From Clostridiaceae bacterium Marseille-Q3526 (GTDB lineage: Bacteria > Bacillota > Clostridia > Lachnospirales > Lachnospiraceae), in the NCBI GenBank assembly GCA_018223375.1, contig JAGTTS010000002.1, positions 538,406-602,405 of the forward strand: a stretch of DNA of 64,000 nucleotides, read 5' to 3'. The notes beneath the pieces were generated by a model. The model ran no database searches, was not told where the DNA came from, and was given only the letters and a program-made list of their open reading frames with translations. The position numbers were made by a program, and so were the translations under genes. Of the stretch, positions 44,969-53,791 are shown piece by piece (position 1 is the first letter of the stretch; each line of letters begins with the position of its first letter).

Positions 44969-45178
44969 ATGAATATAAGGCGCATACTGGCCCTGGCTGG
45001 CGTTTTTCTTATTCTGCTGCTGTACGGCGCTTCCCTGGTGCTTGGAATCATCGGAAGCCCAAAAGCGCTGGATCTTCTGCTGGCAGCCCTGTTCTGTACC
45101 ATGGTGGTTCCAGCCATGATCTACGGCTGCGGCGTTCTTCTGAAAAATTCCGGCCGTTCCGGAAAGGACAGCCGCTGA
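44969..45178 (+). CDS. Small two-helix membrane protein, unknown function
   Basis: A 69-residue protein. Two hydrophobic helices (LALAGVFLILLLYGASLVLG and LLLAALFCTMVVPAMIYGCG) are separated by a short loop; the C-terminus is basic (KNSGRSGKDSR). GAAGGAAGGTGAT precedes the ATG, which makes it a credible gene. Not recognised. It is transcribed away from the wall-binding protein and toward purA. Confidence 0.7.
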   Translation: MNIRRILALAGVFLILLLYGASLVLGIIGSPKALDLLLAALFCTMVVPAMIYGCGVLLKNSGRSGKDSR

Positions 45179-45212
45179 AAGCAGCGGGAAACGACCGCAA
45201 AAGACTGCAAAA

Positions 45213-45260
45213 AGGCCGCCAGGCGGAGAGAATGAATCCTCTCTGTCTGGCGGCTTCTTT
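45213..45260. terminator. Bidirectional terminator between the small membrane gene and purA
   Basis: GCCGCCAG/CTGGCGGC arms with inner GGAGAG/CTCTCC pairing. A T-run (CTTTTTG) follows on the minus strand and TTCTTT on the plus strand. Confidence 0.85.
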
Positions 45261-45302
45261 ACCATGCAGACTCTTCTCTCCGGCCGTCCCGGCTGGAAAT
45301 GT

Positions 45303-46580
45303 CTACTTTCTCACAATAATCTCGTCTCTTCCCGGTCCGTTGGATACCATAGTAATCGGAACCTGGATTTCCTTCTCAATCGCCTCGATGTAAGCGCGGC
45401 AGTTCTCCGGCAGATCCTCGTAATTCTTGATTCCGCGGATATCGCTCTTCCATCCCGGCAGAGTCTTGTATACAGGCTTTGCCTTCTCTAACTGACGCGT
45501 AGTCGGGAAGTCTGCTGTCACCTTTCCGTCGATTTCGTATCCTACGCAGATTTTCAGCTCATCCAGGTATCCCAGTACGTCTACAACTGTCAGAACAGCC
45601 TCTGTCGTTCCCTGAATGCGGCATCCGTAGCGTGTAGCCACTGCGTCAAACCAGCCAACTCGTCTCGGACGGCCTGTAGTAGCTCCGAACTCGCCCTTGT
45701 CTCCGCCGCGGCGTCTTAACTCGTCCGCCTCCTCGCCGAAAAGCTCGCTGACAAACGCGCCTGCTCCTACTGCGCTGGAGTATGCCTTTACAACGGTTGT
45801 GATATTCTTAATCTCATACGGAGGAATTCCTGCTCCAATCGCGCCGTATGCGGCCAGTGTGGAGGAAGAGGTTACCATCGGATAAATTCCGTGATCCGGA
45901 TCCTTTAAGGAACCTAACTGTCCCTCTAACAGGATATTCTTGCCTTCCTTGATCGCCTCATGCAGGAATGCAGAAACATCGCACACATAAGGCTCAACCA
46001 TTCTTCTGTACTCCTTCATCTCTGCAAAGAGCTCATCTGGATTTAACAGCGGCTTATGGTATAAATGCTCTAACAGCACGTTCTTTGTCTCGCACACGCG
46101 CTTAATCTTATCGTAAAGATACTCCTCGTCAAACAGCTCGCTGACCTGGAAACCAATCTTGGCATACTTGTCAGAGTAAAACGGAGCGATTCCGGACTTT
46201 GTGGAACCGAAAGACTTTCCGCCCAGTCTCTCCTCCTCGTACTCGTCAAACAGCACGTGATAAGGCATCAGAATCTGCGCACGGTCAGAAACCAGAATCT
46301 TCGGCTGCGGAACGCCTTTTTTCTTAATGTCCTCGATCTCATTAAATAAAAACGGAATATTCAGCGCAACTCCGTTGCCGATAATGCTTGTTGTGTGATC
46401 GTAAAATACGCCGGACGGAAGCAGATGAAGCGCAAATCTTCCATAGTTATTGATAATAGTATGGCCTGCATTGCTTCCTCCCTGAAAACGGATGATGATG
46501 TCAGATTCCTTGGCAAGCATATCGGTAATCTTGCCTTTTCCCTCATCTCCCCAGTTTGCTCCAACGATTGCTCTTACCAT
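45303..46580 (-). CDS. purA: Adenylosuccinate synthetase
   Basis: A 425-residue GTP-dependent enzyme, first step from IMP to AMP. Signatures are GANWGDEGKGKITDML at the start, FQGGSNAGHTIINN and TTGRPRRVGWFDAV. ATG at 46580 follows GGAGAGGAG. A longer frame has no ribosome site. It is one gene away from purB, which performs the second step, with a LysR regulator between. Confidence 0.96.
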   Translation of the reverse strand: MVRAIVGANWGDEGKGKITDMLAKESDIIIRFQGGSNAGHTIINNYGRFALHLLPSGVFYDHTTSIIGNGVALNIPFLFNEIEDIKKKGVPQPKILVSDRAQILMPYHVLFDEYEEERLGGKSFGSTKSGIAPFYSDKYAKIGFQVSELFDEEYLYDKIKRVCETKNVLLEHLYHKPLLNPDELFAEMKEYRRMVEPYVCDVSAFLHEAIKEGKNILLEGQLGSLKDPDHGIYPMVTSSSTLAAYGAIGAGIPPYEIKNITTVVKAYSSAVGAGAFVSELFGEEADELRRRGGDKGEFGATTGRPRRVGWFDAVATRYGCRIQGTTEAVLTVVDVLGYLDELKICVGYEIDGKVTADFPTTRQLEKAKPVYKTLPGWKSDIRGIKNYEDLPENCRAYIEAIEKEIQVPITMVSNGPGRDEIIVRK

Positions 46581-46729
46581 GTACTTACTCCTCTCCGGAT
46601 GCCGTCCTCTCTGTCTGAAACGGCTCTTTTCTGTCCCCGTCTGGGGCGTCCTGTTCATTACTTACATATTATATATGACTTCTTCACATAAGTAAAATCA
46701 ATATTTATTATGATCCATATAATTTATTC

Positions 46730-47653
46730 TTATATTCCTGTCCTGTCTGCTTTTGAGTCCTGGCCGCCGGGGGAAAGGGTTTCCAGAAGCTTCTTAGCCG
46801 CTGGAGAAAGCGGATTTTTCAGAGAAGTGATAAGGCAGAAGCTCCTCTTTTCCATGGCATGCCGGAATTTCAGTTCAAACACATCCTCCCGCTCCAATGC
46901 CTCCCTGGCGAACTCTGACATCAGACAGCCGATCCCCAGATTTCTCTTCACAAACTGCACAATCATATCGCTGGTGGCCAGCTCAAATTCCGGCTCCAGG
47001 GCCACGCCTTCCTTCTCCAGGTATTGATCCATAAACCGCCTGGTGCTGGTCTTCTTCTCCAGGAAAATACAGGGGTAATCCTTCAGCTCTCTGTAATCCA
47101 GCTCCCGCCCTTCCAGCTGTTCCCTGAACCGGCTTCCGGCAATAAAAATATTTTCAATCTGCCGGACGGGAACTGCCCGCATCTCCTCCCGCCCTTCAAA
47201 GGGCGTGCTGACAATCCCGAAATCAATGGCGCCATTTTCCAGAGCCTCTATGGTCTCCGGCGTAGGGCCGTTGGACACCATTACCTTAATTTTCGGATAC
47301 TGCTCGTGAAACTGCTCCAGATAAGGAAGCAGGTAAAACTGCAGCGTCATGTCGCTGGCTCCGATCCGGATTACGCCGGTATCCAGACATTTTAACTGCT
47401 TTAACATCTCCTCCCCGTCCCGTATGCTCTCGATTCCACGCTTCACATAGCCGTAGAGCAGTTCCCCTTCCCTGGTGAGGCGCACCCCCTTGGGAGTCCG
47501 CAGAAAGAGCTTCGTCTCCAGCTCCCGCTCCAGATGCTTCACCGCCTGGCTGACTGCAGGCTGGGAAATGCACAGCGTCTCTGCCGCCATGGTAATGCTT
47601 CCAGTGGCCGCTGCCTGGTAAAATACCTTATAATACTCCAGACTGATGTTCAA
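46730..47653 (-). CDS. LysR-family transcriptional regulator
   Basis: A 307-residue regulator: N-terminal HTH (YYKVFYQAAATGSITMAAET, then QPAVSQAVKHLERELETKLF) and a C-terminal effector-binding domain (IRIGASDMTLQFYLLPYLEQ, and IDFGIVSTPFEG). TTG at 47653 is the likely start because GGAGGGGAGAG lies directly upstream; no ATG gives a suitable N-terminus. It sits between purB and purA on the same strand, target unknown. The N-terminal half resembles CysB/CysL-type regulators only broadly. Confidence 0.88.
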   Translation of the reverse strand: MNISLEYYKVFYQAAATGSITMAAETLCISQPAVSQAVKHLERELETKLFLRTPKGVRLTREGELLYGYVKRGIESIRDGEEMLKQLKCLDTGVIRIGASDMTLQFYLLPYLEQFHEQYPKIKVMVSNGPTPETIEALENGAIDFGIVSTPFEGREEMRAVPVRQIENIFIAGSRFREQLEGRELDYRELKDYPCIFLEKKTSTRRFMDQYLEKEGVALEPEFELATSDMIVQFVKRNLGIGCLMSEFAREALEREDVFELKFRHAMEKRSFCLITSLKNPLSPAAKKLLETLSPGGQDSKADRTGI

Positions 47654-47700
47654 TCTCTCCCCTCCCTCCAGGTCTGTGCAAAAAACGCATGAAACAGGAA

Positions 47701-47745
47701 AGAGAAGATAGTTTCCCACTGAAGCAAAACCTATCTTCTCTCTTC
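47701..47745 (-). terminator. Terminator of purB
   Basis: AGAGAAGATAG and CTATCTTCTCT arms, 60 bases after the purB stop, followed on the minus strand by TTCCTGTTTC. Confidence 0.75.
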
Positions 47746-47802
47746 TTCACTATGCAGGGCCGTCTCCGGCCTTTTCCTGAACGCGCCGGCGGCGTCTGCC
47801 GT

Positions 47803-49233
47803 TTAGACGTTAATCTCAGCCTTCACGCCCAGAATTTCTTTATTCTCCTCCAGAACAGGACGGATGACCTCGTTAAGGAACTCCTCCACCTGCTCCTTGG
47901 CTCTTCCCGTATAGCGGGACGGATCCATGGTCTTTTTAAGCTCATCCAGCGTCAGGTTAAAGGCCGGATCTGCAGCAATAAGCTCTAACAGGTTATTGTC
48001 CAGGCCCTTCTCCTTCACATTTCTTCCAGCCTCCATGGACAGGGTGCGGATCTTCTCATGAAGCTCCTGTCTGTCTCCGCCTGCCTTAACGGCGTCCATC
48101 ATGATGTTTTCTGTAGCCATAAACGGAAGCTCGGACATCAGGCGCTTCTCAATCACTTTCGGGTATACCACAAGGCCGTCTACCACGTTCAAGTAGAGAT
48201 CCAGAATTCCGTCGATGGCCAGGAAGCCCTCCGGAATGCTGAGACGCTTGTTGGCGGAATCATCCAGAGTTCTCTCAAACCACTGCGTAGAAGCTACCAT
48301 CATGGGATTCATCATATCAGCCATCACATAGTTGGCCAGAGAAGCCATTCTCTCGCTTCTCATAGGATTTCTCTTGTAAGCCATGGCGGAAGATCCAATC
48401 TGGTTCTTCTCAAACGGCTCCTCCACCTCTTTTAAGTGCTGAAGAAGGCGGATATCGTTGGAGAACTTATGGGCACTCTGGGCAATGCCTGCCAGCACGC
48501 TTAACACGCGGCTGTCCACCTTTCTGGAATAAGTCTGTCCAGATACAGGATAGCAGCCCTCAAAGCCCATCTTCTGAGCGATCTTTCTGTCTAGCTCCCG
48601 GCACTTTTCATGATCTCCGTCAAAGAGCTCCAGGAAGCTGGCCTGGGTTCCCGTCGTTCCCTTGGAACCTAACAGGCGGAGGGAGCCCAGCAGATAATCC
48701 AGATCGTCCAGATCAAGCTTCAGCTCCATCAGCCAGAGTGTGGCGCGCTTTCCCACGGTAGTCGGCTGCGCCGGCTGGAAATGGGTAAAGGCCAGCGTCG
48801 GCTGGGCCTTGTAGCGGTCCGCAAACTTAGCCAGCTCGTCCATCACGTTGATCAGCTTCTTTCTCACCAGCTTCAGGGCATCTGCCATAATAATAATATC
48901 CGTGTTGTCTCCAACGTAGCAGGAGGTAGCGCCCAGATGGATAATTCCCTTGGCCTTCGGGCACTGAACGCCGTATGCGTATACATGGGACATAACGTCG
49001 TGGCGGACCAGCTTCTCTCTCTCCTTGGCCACGTCGAAATTGATATCGTCCATATGCTCCTTCAGCTCGTCGATCTGCTCTTTCGTAACAGGAAGTCCCA
49101 GCTCGTTCTCAGCCTCTGCCAGAGCCACCCAGAGACGCCTCCAGGTACAAAACTTTTTCTCCGGGGAGAAAATATACTGCATTTCTCTGCTTGCATAGCG
49201 CTCAGAAAGAGGGCTCACATATCTGTCGTGCAT
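47803..49233 (-). CDS. purB: Adenylosuccinate lyase
   Basis: A 476-residue fumarase/aspartase-superfamily enzyme that splits adenylosuccinate and SAICAR. The signature SSAMAYKRNPMRSERMASL is near residue 285, and the N-terminal region has IIHLGATSCYVGDNTD and FTHFQPAQPTTVGKRATLW. GGCGAGGTA precedes the ATG. Monocistronic by its promoter and terminator. Confidence 0.96.
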   Translation of the reverse strand: MHDRYVSPLSERYASREMQYIFSPEKKFCTWRRLWVALAEAENELGLPVTKEQIDELKEHMDDINFDVAKEREKLVRHDVMSHVYAYGVQCPKAKGIIHLGATSCYVGDNTDIIIMADALKLVRKKLINVMDELAKFADRYKAQPTLAFTHFQPAQPTTVGKRATLWLMELKLDLDDLDYLLGSLRLLGSKGTTGTQASFLELFDGDHEKCRELDRKIAQKMGFEGCYPVSGQTYSRKVDSRVLSVLAGIAQSAHKFSNDIRLLQHLKEVEEPFEKNQIGSSAMAYKRNPMRSERMASLANYVMADMMNPMMVASTQWFERTLDDSANKRLSIPEGFLAIDGILDLYLNVVDGLVVYPKVIEKRLMSELPFMATENIMMDAVKAGGDRQELHEKIRTLSMEAGRNVKEKGLDNNLLELIAADPAFNLTLDELKKTMDPSRYTGRAKEQVEEFLNEVIRPVLEENKEILGVKAEINV

Positions 49234-49291
49234 AGATTTTTACCTCGCCTTTTTATTTTTTTGCATTGCTTTCTCATTCCTGACAGTCTCT

Positions 49292-49322
49292 ATTATAAGC
49301 TATATATATAAAACTCTGTCAA
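49292..49322 (-). promoter_or_regulatory. Promoter of purB
   Basis: Minus strand TTGACA (49317-49322), 19 bases, TATAAT (49292-49297). The long spacer weakens the match; an alternative -10 (TTATAA) gives 18. Confidence 0.55.
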
Positions 49323-49392
49323 TTCAGTAGAAATTATAATGCAATTTGTTTTTAAAATCAACCGGAATCCGCTCTGCCTTTTATTAAAATAA

Positions 49393-49725
49393 TTAATAAG
49401 AGCTTTCGCTGTAAAATGTTATCTCGCCGTCCTTCAGGCGGAATATAATCCCAAACTTCCGTTTTCCTTCCGCCTCATCCTGTGAGGACTGCCCGTCTTT
49501 TTTCGGCGCTTCTGTTTCCTGAATCTCTTCTATCTCAAACAGCCGTCCGCCCCAATCTGCCAGAATCAGCAGATATCCGGCAGCCAGCGCGGCGCAGCAG
49601 AGAAAGGCAAGACGCCTTGTCCTGGCTCTTTTTCCGAGCCTCCGCCTCATATACCGTCTCCGGATGCGGCGCAGTCCGGATTCATTCCCGTTTCCTGCGC
49701 GTCCTCTGATTTTTCTGTTTTTCAT
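49393..49725 (-). CDS. Small single-pass membrane protein, unknown function
   Basis: A 110-residue protein with an Arg-rich N-terminus (SGLRRIRRRYMRRRLGKRAR), one helix (LAFLCCAALAAGYLLILADW) and an acidic outside segment ending in FRLKDGEITFYSESSY. ATG at 49725 has GCAGGTGGG upstream. The strongly basic stretch is only a positive-inside signal as far as visible. Not recognised. Confidence 0.65.
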   Translation of the reverse strand: MKNRKIRGRAGNGNESGLRRIRRRYMRRRLGKRARTRRLAFLCCAALAAGYLLILADWGGRLFEIEEIQETEAPKKDGQSSQDEAEGKRKFGIIFRLKDGEITFYSESSY

Positions 49726-49861
49726 GTATCCCACCTGCCGCGCCTCTCCAGGTACAGCGGGGATCGTCTCTGTCTTAACTATAGCGAATTTTCCAGAGAA
49801 TGTAAATAGCGAAATCCGGTGGAATGAACGCCGTTTTTACTCCTGAACGATCCCACAGAAA

Positions 49862-49889
49862 AAAGGATAGGAGCCGGCTCCTATCCTTT
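49862..49889 (-). terminator. Terminator of the lipoprotein gene
   Basis: Perfect 14-base arms AAAGGATAGGAGCC/GGCTCCTATCCTTT with no loop bases counted, followed on the minus strand by a T-run. Confidence 0.85.
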
Positions 49890-49916
49890 CGCATGTTTCA
49901 AGTTTTCCAGTTTATT

Positions 49917-50276
49917 TTATCGATCGCTCTGATTGTTCTGCTCTGTATCCGGGTCTCTCTCTTCCAAGCCCTCCTCAGCTCTGGTGACGCCCTCCTCAAT
50001 CCAGTCGGCAGTATCTTCCGCCCCGTCTTTCAGATCGTCTCCAATGCCCTCCAGAACTCCTGTGCTCTCCTCAAAGTCTCTGTCTTTCTCCATGCCGTCC
50101 TTTTCTGCTCCTGGCATAGAACCGTCGGAAGGCCTGGACGCAGAAGTTTCCGCTGTCTCGGGAACTCTTGACGCGTTGGTGGTATTCTTCACATCCTCTT
50201 TTGAGCCACACGCAGTCAGAAACACAAATACAAAGGCCAGACACATGGCTGTTAAAACCTGCTTACATTTTTTCAT
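49917..50276 (-). CDS. Small acidic lipoprotein, unknown function
   Basis: A 119-residue protein with a lipoprotein signal (VFVFLTACGSK, Cys near residue 23). The rest is Ser/Glu/Asp-rich, with a helical segment LEGIGDDLKDGAEDTADWIE and a hydrophilic tail. AAAGGAGTTG lies upstream. Not recognised; it resembles short YtxH- or CsbD-like stress proteins only in composition. Confidence 0.7.
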   Translation of the reverse strand: MKKCKQVLTAMCLAFVFVFLTACGSKEDVKNTTNASRVPETAETSASRPSDGSMPGAEKDGMEKDRDFEESTGVLEGIGDDLKDGAEDTADWIEEGVTRAEEGLEERDPDTEQNNQSDR

Positions 50277-50366
50277 AATGACAACTCCTTTCTAAGCCTA
50301 GTATGGACGGCCTAAAAGGGAATTATGCAGGTTTCTGGCAGCTGTTATTTTAATTTTTCAGAAAAA

Positions 50367-51122
50367 TCAGCCAATCACGTCCGCCATAGAATACAGGCCG
50401 GCCGGCTTTCCTCCCAGAAATTTAGCCGCCTGAATGGCTCCCTTGGCAAAAATTGCCTTGGAATAAGCGGTATGAGTGAACGTGATCACCTCGTCTGTGC
50501 CGGCAAAAATCACGTCGTGCTCCCCTACGATTGTGCCGCCGCGGACAGACTGAATTCCGATTTCTTTCGAATCTCTGGGGACTCTCTCACTGAACCGGTC
50601 ATATTTATAATGACAGGTATTGTCCAGAGACTCGTTGATCGCGTCTGCCAGAGCCAGGGCTGTACCGCTGGGAGCGTCGATCTTTTTATTGTGATGCTTC
50701 TCCACAATCTCCACGTCAAAGCCCGCCGGATACAGCACAGGGGCTGCCTCCTTTAACAGCTTTAACAGTGTGTTCACGCCTAAGGACATATTGGCAGAGC
50801 GCAGCACAGGAGCCTTCTTAGATACCTCCTCTGCCTTCTGTGTCTGCTCCTTTGAAAGTCCTGTCGTGCAGAGCACTACCGCCATGCCTGTGCGGGCGCA
50901 GTAATCTAACAGCCCGTCCGCTGCCTTAGCGGAAGAAAAGTCAATGATTACGTCTGCCTCTTCCTTCACCTCGTCCAGGCTCTTATAGACCGGGTAGGGA
51001 CAGGTTCCCTCTTCTGAAATATCCACTCCCGCTGCAATCACAAGCTCCTTATCATCCTTCACAAGATCTGTAATCACACGTCCCATCGCTCCGCTGCAGC
51101 CGTGCATAATCGCTCTTACCAT
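50367..51122 (-). CDS. dapB: 4-hydroxy-tetrahydrodipicolinate reductase
   Basis: A 251-residue NAD(P)H-dependent enzyme of lysine and diaminopimelate synthesis. The nucleotide site is HGCSGAMGRVITDLV, the substrate site EKHHNKKIDAPSGTALALAD. GGAGGAAGAATC precedes the ATG. It follows dapA by 79 bases and shares the lysine-riboswitch-controlled transcript. Diaminopimelate also feeds peptidoglycan and spore dipicolinate. Confidence 0.95.
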   Translation of the reverse strand: MVRAIMHGCSGAMGRVITDLVKDDKELVIAAGVDISEEGTCPYPVYKSLDEVKEEADVIIDFSSAKAADGLLDYCARTGMAVVLCTTGLSKEQTQKAEEVSKKAPVLRSANMSLGVNTLLKLLKEAAPVLYPAGFDVEIVEKHHNKKIDAPSGTALALADAINESLDNTCHYKYDRFSERVPRDSKEIGIQSVRGGTIVGEHDVIFAGTDEVITFTHTAYSKAIFAKGAIQAAKFLGGKPAGLYSMADVIG

Positions 51123-51201
51123 GATTCTTCCTCCTGTCGTCTTCTCAAATGTCTTCTCGCTCCAGGACGTCTGTGACGCTGTTCCCTGGTTTTCCCTGTT
51201 T

Positions 51202-52086
51202 TTAAAGAAGTCCGTAATTTTTCATAGCCTGAATCAGTCTCTCTCTGTGTTCCGGCTCCATCTCTACCAGAGGCTTTCTATAGCCTCCCACGTTCTTTCC
51301 TAACAGGTTCATAGCCTCCTTAACCGGAATCGGATTCACCTCGCAGAACAGAGCGTTGATTAACGGAATCGCCTGCAGCTGCAGCTTCATGCTCTCCTCC
51401 ACTTTTCCCTTAAAATACAGATCGCACATATCGTGGACCTTTCTCGGGGCAATGTTTGAGAGGACGGAAATTACGCCCTTGGCTCCCAGAGACAGCATCG
51501 GCACAGTCTGATCGTCGTTGCCGGAGTAAATATCTACCCATCCGTTGGACAGGCTGGCAATTTTGGCGATATCAGAGAAGTTTCCGCTGGCCTCCTTCAC
51601 TCCCACAATGTTCTCCACATTCTTGCAAAGCCACACAATCGTCTCCGGACTCATATTCACGCCGGTACGGCTGGGAATATTGTAGAGGAGAGCCGGAATC
51701 TTTACTGCCTGTGCAATATCGGAAAAATGGACCTTCAGGCCTTTCTCGCTTGTCTTGTTATAGTAAGGAGTCACTAAAAGGATTCCGTCTGCTCCCGCCT
51801 CCTCAGCCGCCTGGGACAGGTACATGGAAGTATCTGTATAGTTGGAGCCTGTTCCTGCAATAACAGGGATTCTCTTATCCACGATATTGCAGACAAACTG
51901 AATTGCCCGGATGTGCTCGTCGTGGCTCATGGTAGCGGACTCTCCCGTCGTGCCGCAGACTACGATACTGTCCGTACCTCCGGCAATCTGCTCCTCTACC
52001 AGCTCCTCAAACTTAGAATAATTGATCTCTCCATTTTCCTTAAACGGTGTGACAATGGCCACGCCTGCTCCTTCAAAAATAGCCAT
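51202..52086 (-). CDS. dapA: 4-hydroxy-tetrahydrodipicolinate synthase
   Basis: A 294-residue aldolase-type TIM barrel joining pyruvate and aspartate semialdehyde. The Schiff-base Lys is in NIVGVKEASGNF, with CGTTGESATMSHDEH and VTPYYNKTSEKG also present. ATG at 52086 has GCAGAGGAGGAAATT upstream; the longer frame extends into the riboswitch and is rejected. First enzyme of the branch, controlled by the upstream lysine riboswitch. Confidence 0.96.
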   Translation of the reverse strand: MAIFEGAGVAIVTPFKENGEINYSKFEELVEEQIAGGTDSIVVCGTTGESATMSHDEHIRAIQFVCNIVDKRIPVIAGTGSNYTDTSMYLSQAAEEAGADGILLVTPYYNKTSEKGLKVHFSDIAQAVKIPALLYNIPSRTGVNMSPETIVWLCKNVENIVGVKEASGNFSDIAKIASLSNGWVDIYSGNDDQTVPMLSLGAKGVISVLSNIAPRKVHDMCDLYFKGKVEESMKLQLQAIPLINALFCEVNPIPVKEAMNLLGKNVGGYRKPLVEMEPEHRERLIQAMKNYGLL

Positions 52087-52163
52087 AATAATTTCCTCCT
52101 CTGCTCTTCGCCTTATAGATCCGGCTTTTCTATGGACAGAATCACATCTGTGTCCTAAATAAA

Positions 52164-52192
52164 CCAAAGAAAAGGCTGGCACAACGGCCAGC
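52164..52192 (-). terminator. Riboswitch expression-platform terminator before dapA
   Basis: Minus strand GGCTGGC-CGTTGT-GCCAGCC followed by TTTTCTTT. It sits between the lysine aptamer and dapA and is expected to form when lysine is bound. Confidence 0.8.
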
Positions 52193-52221
52193 CAAGATTT
52201 TGCTTTTGATTTCGCTTTCTT

Positions 52222-52388
52222 CTGTAGCTCCCCATCCTGCACAGATGACAGTCATATGGTTCTTCACCACATGCCCAGATCCAAACAGGCAGATCTGCAT
52301 GAATCTTCGGCGTCGCTCCCTTTTATCGGCCTTCCCCTGTTCCTGCAACATCCAGCCGGTTACTTATGATTAACGCAACCTCTACTTT
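52222..52388 (-). promoter_or_regulatory. Lysine riboswitch (L-box) aptamer of dapA-dapB
   Basis: On the minus strand the aptamer begins AGTAGAGGTTGCG and contains GACGCCGAAG (complement at 52304-52313), CTGGG, GACTGTCAT (52245-52252) and the closing GGAGCTAC (52224-52231), all in the consensus order of the lysine riboswitch. With the terminator downstream it would switch off transcription when lysine is plentiful. Confidence 0.88.
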
Positions 52389-52411
52389 TATGTATTATTC
52401 TATTTATGCCT

Positions 52412-52440
52412 ATACTATCATTACTCTGCCGGATTGTCAA
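52412..52440 (-). promoter_or_regulatory. Promoter of the dapA riboswitch transcript
   Basis: Minus strand TTGACA (52435-52440), 17 bases, TAGTAT (52412-52417). The -35 lies inside the 3' end of the CobA-like gene. Confidence 0.75.
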
Positions 52441-52927
52441 TCTCTACATTTTCAATTTTAGAAATTGCGTCCACATAGCCAGTCAGCTCATCCGGAAAAT
52501 TCTTTCCTGTGAGAATCAGGCTCATCTCCTCGTCTCTCAGGGAGAGCAGATGTTCGAACTCATCAAGAGCCAGGATATCCTGATCGAGAATTCCCAGAAT
52601 CTCATCGAGAATCAGAAGATCACATTCCCTGGTGGTAAGCACCTTTCTGGCAAAATTCAGCCCGTTCTGAATGTTGATTTTCTCCTCTTTTTTCTGCTCC
52701 TCAGAAAGCTTTTCGAAATAATCCCCCTGCTTTTCAAACCGGAACACCTTCATATCCGGTTCCAGGCACTTGAGTCCCTCGGACACCTCCGCCGACAAGC
52801 TCCCCTTGAGGAACTGGATCATTATTACCTTTTTATGCTTGGTCACCGCTACAACGCCCTTTCCCAAAGCCATGGTGGTCTTTCCAAAGCCAGGGCCGCA
52901 GATGACCTGGACACTTCCCTTCTCCAT
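52421..52927 (-). CDS. CobA/BtuR-like corrinoid adenosyltransferase family ATPase
   Basis: A 168-residue P-loop protein. Walker A reads CGPGFGKTTMALGKGV, close to the CobA pattern but with Gly-Pro-Gly-Phe in place of the usual GNGKGKT-type start. Walker B is LLILDEILGILD. Family members transfer the adenosyl group of ATP to Co(I) corrinoids. No cobalamin gene is near, and a stand-alone salvage or non-cobalamin role is open. ATG at 52927 has AGAGG 8 bases upstream; GTG at 52936 overlaps that site. Confidence 0.78.
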   Translation of the reverse strand: MEKGSVQVICGPGFGKTTMALGKGVVAVTKHKKVIMIQFLKGSLSAEVSEGLKCLEPDMKVFRFEKQGDYFEKLSEEQKKEEKINIQNGLNFARKVLTTRECDLLILDEILGILDQDILALDEFEHLLSLRDEEMSLILTGKNFPDELTGYVDAISKIENVEIDNPAE

Positions 52928-53024
52928 ATCCTGCACCTCTTTGTGAAATGTTATAAAAACTGAAACAGCCGCGTTATTTTACCACATTTTTCAAAGTTTT
53001 GCAAGTTTGGCAGCAGGCTGCGCT

Positions 53025-53672
53025 TTACTGCGCCTGATCCTCCTGATCCGGTCCGCACTCCAGCTTGCTGACGGAAACCTCGTAAGCCACCCTCTTTTCG
53101 CACTGGGTCTCGCTCAGTTTTTTGGTGTACTCTCTGCTCTGAACACGTCCCCATACCCGAACTCTGGATCCTACGGCAAAGCCGGAGGCGTAGCGGGCGT
53201 TTCTTCCCCATGCGATGCAGGGAATATAATCTGATTTTCCGTAGGGCCTATTGACTGCCAGAAGCAGATCTGCAATCTCACGCCCCAGAGGCGTCTTCCT
53301 GTAAATGGCCTCCTTGCATATGTATCCGTCCAGATAAATCTGGTTGGTCTTCGTACAGTCCGTAAACTCTTCCAGGAAATTTAACTCTCTGACAAAAACG
53401 GAGAGTACAAGGCGGTTCTTCACTCCCTCGTGGCAGTTGTAGGATCGGAACTGTCCGATGGCTTCCACCGTCTGTCCCCTGTAATCCTGCTTCACGTCTA
53501 ACAGGCGCTCGGAAACCATCAGAGGAATCACGTCCACCTGATCGCTTAAACGGCTGACCGCCAGACTTACCAGATAAAAGCCCTCTCCAAATACCTCATG
53601 GCTGAATGTAAATTCAGAGACTACCTCTCCAATCACGCTTACCTTGTTGTTTTCAATCACTTTTTCTGACAT
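53025..53672 (-). CDS. Single-stranded DNA-binding protein-like, two OB folds
   Basis: A 215-residue protein with two similar OB-fold parts: residues about 8-100 (NKVSVIGEVVSEFTFSHEVF ... VEAIGQFRSY) and about 110-205 (NQIYLDGYICKEAIYRKTPL ... GSRVRVWGRVQSREYTKK). The second matches the SSB pattern best. The acidic tail differs from the canonical SSB tip. AGGAAGAGGAG precedes the ATG. It is outside the usual rpsF-ssb-rpsR cluster, so it is likely a second SSB-family protein. Confidence 0.8.
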   Translation of the reverse strand: MSEKVIENNKVSVIGEVVSEFTFSHEVFGEGFYLVSLAVSRLSDQVDVIPLMVSERLLDVKQDYRGQTVEAIGQFRSYNCHEGVKNRLVLSVFVRELNFLEEFTDCTKTNQIYLDGYICKEAIYRKTPLGREIADLLLAVNRPYGKSDYIPCIAWGRNARYASGFAVGSRVRVWGRVQSREYTKKLSETQCEKRVAYEVSVSKLECGPDQEDQAQ

Positions 53673-53791
53673 TGTACTTCTCCTCTTCCTAATTCAAATT
53701 TCATATTCAGCTTGGCTGCTAATATAATATGTATGTGGCGGGTTCCAAAGAAATACTCAAAAATGATACAAAAATTTCTACACAAAATGAC

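Noticed and set aside
52142..52351. 70-codon frame upstream of dapA
   Set aside because: It overlaps the lysine riboswitch aptamer and its terminator, and shows no coding character.
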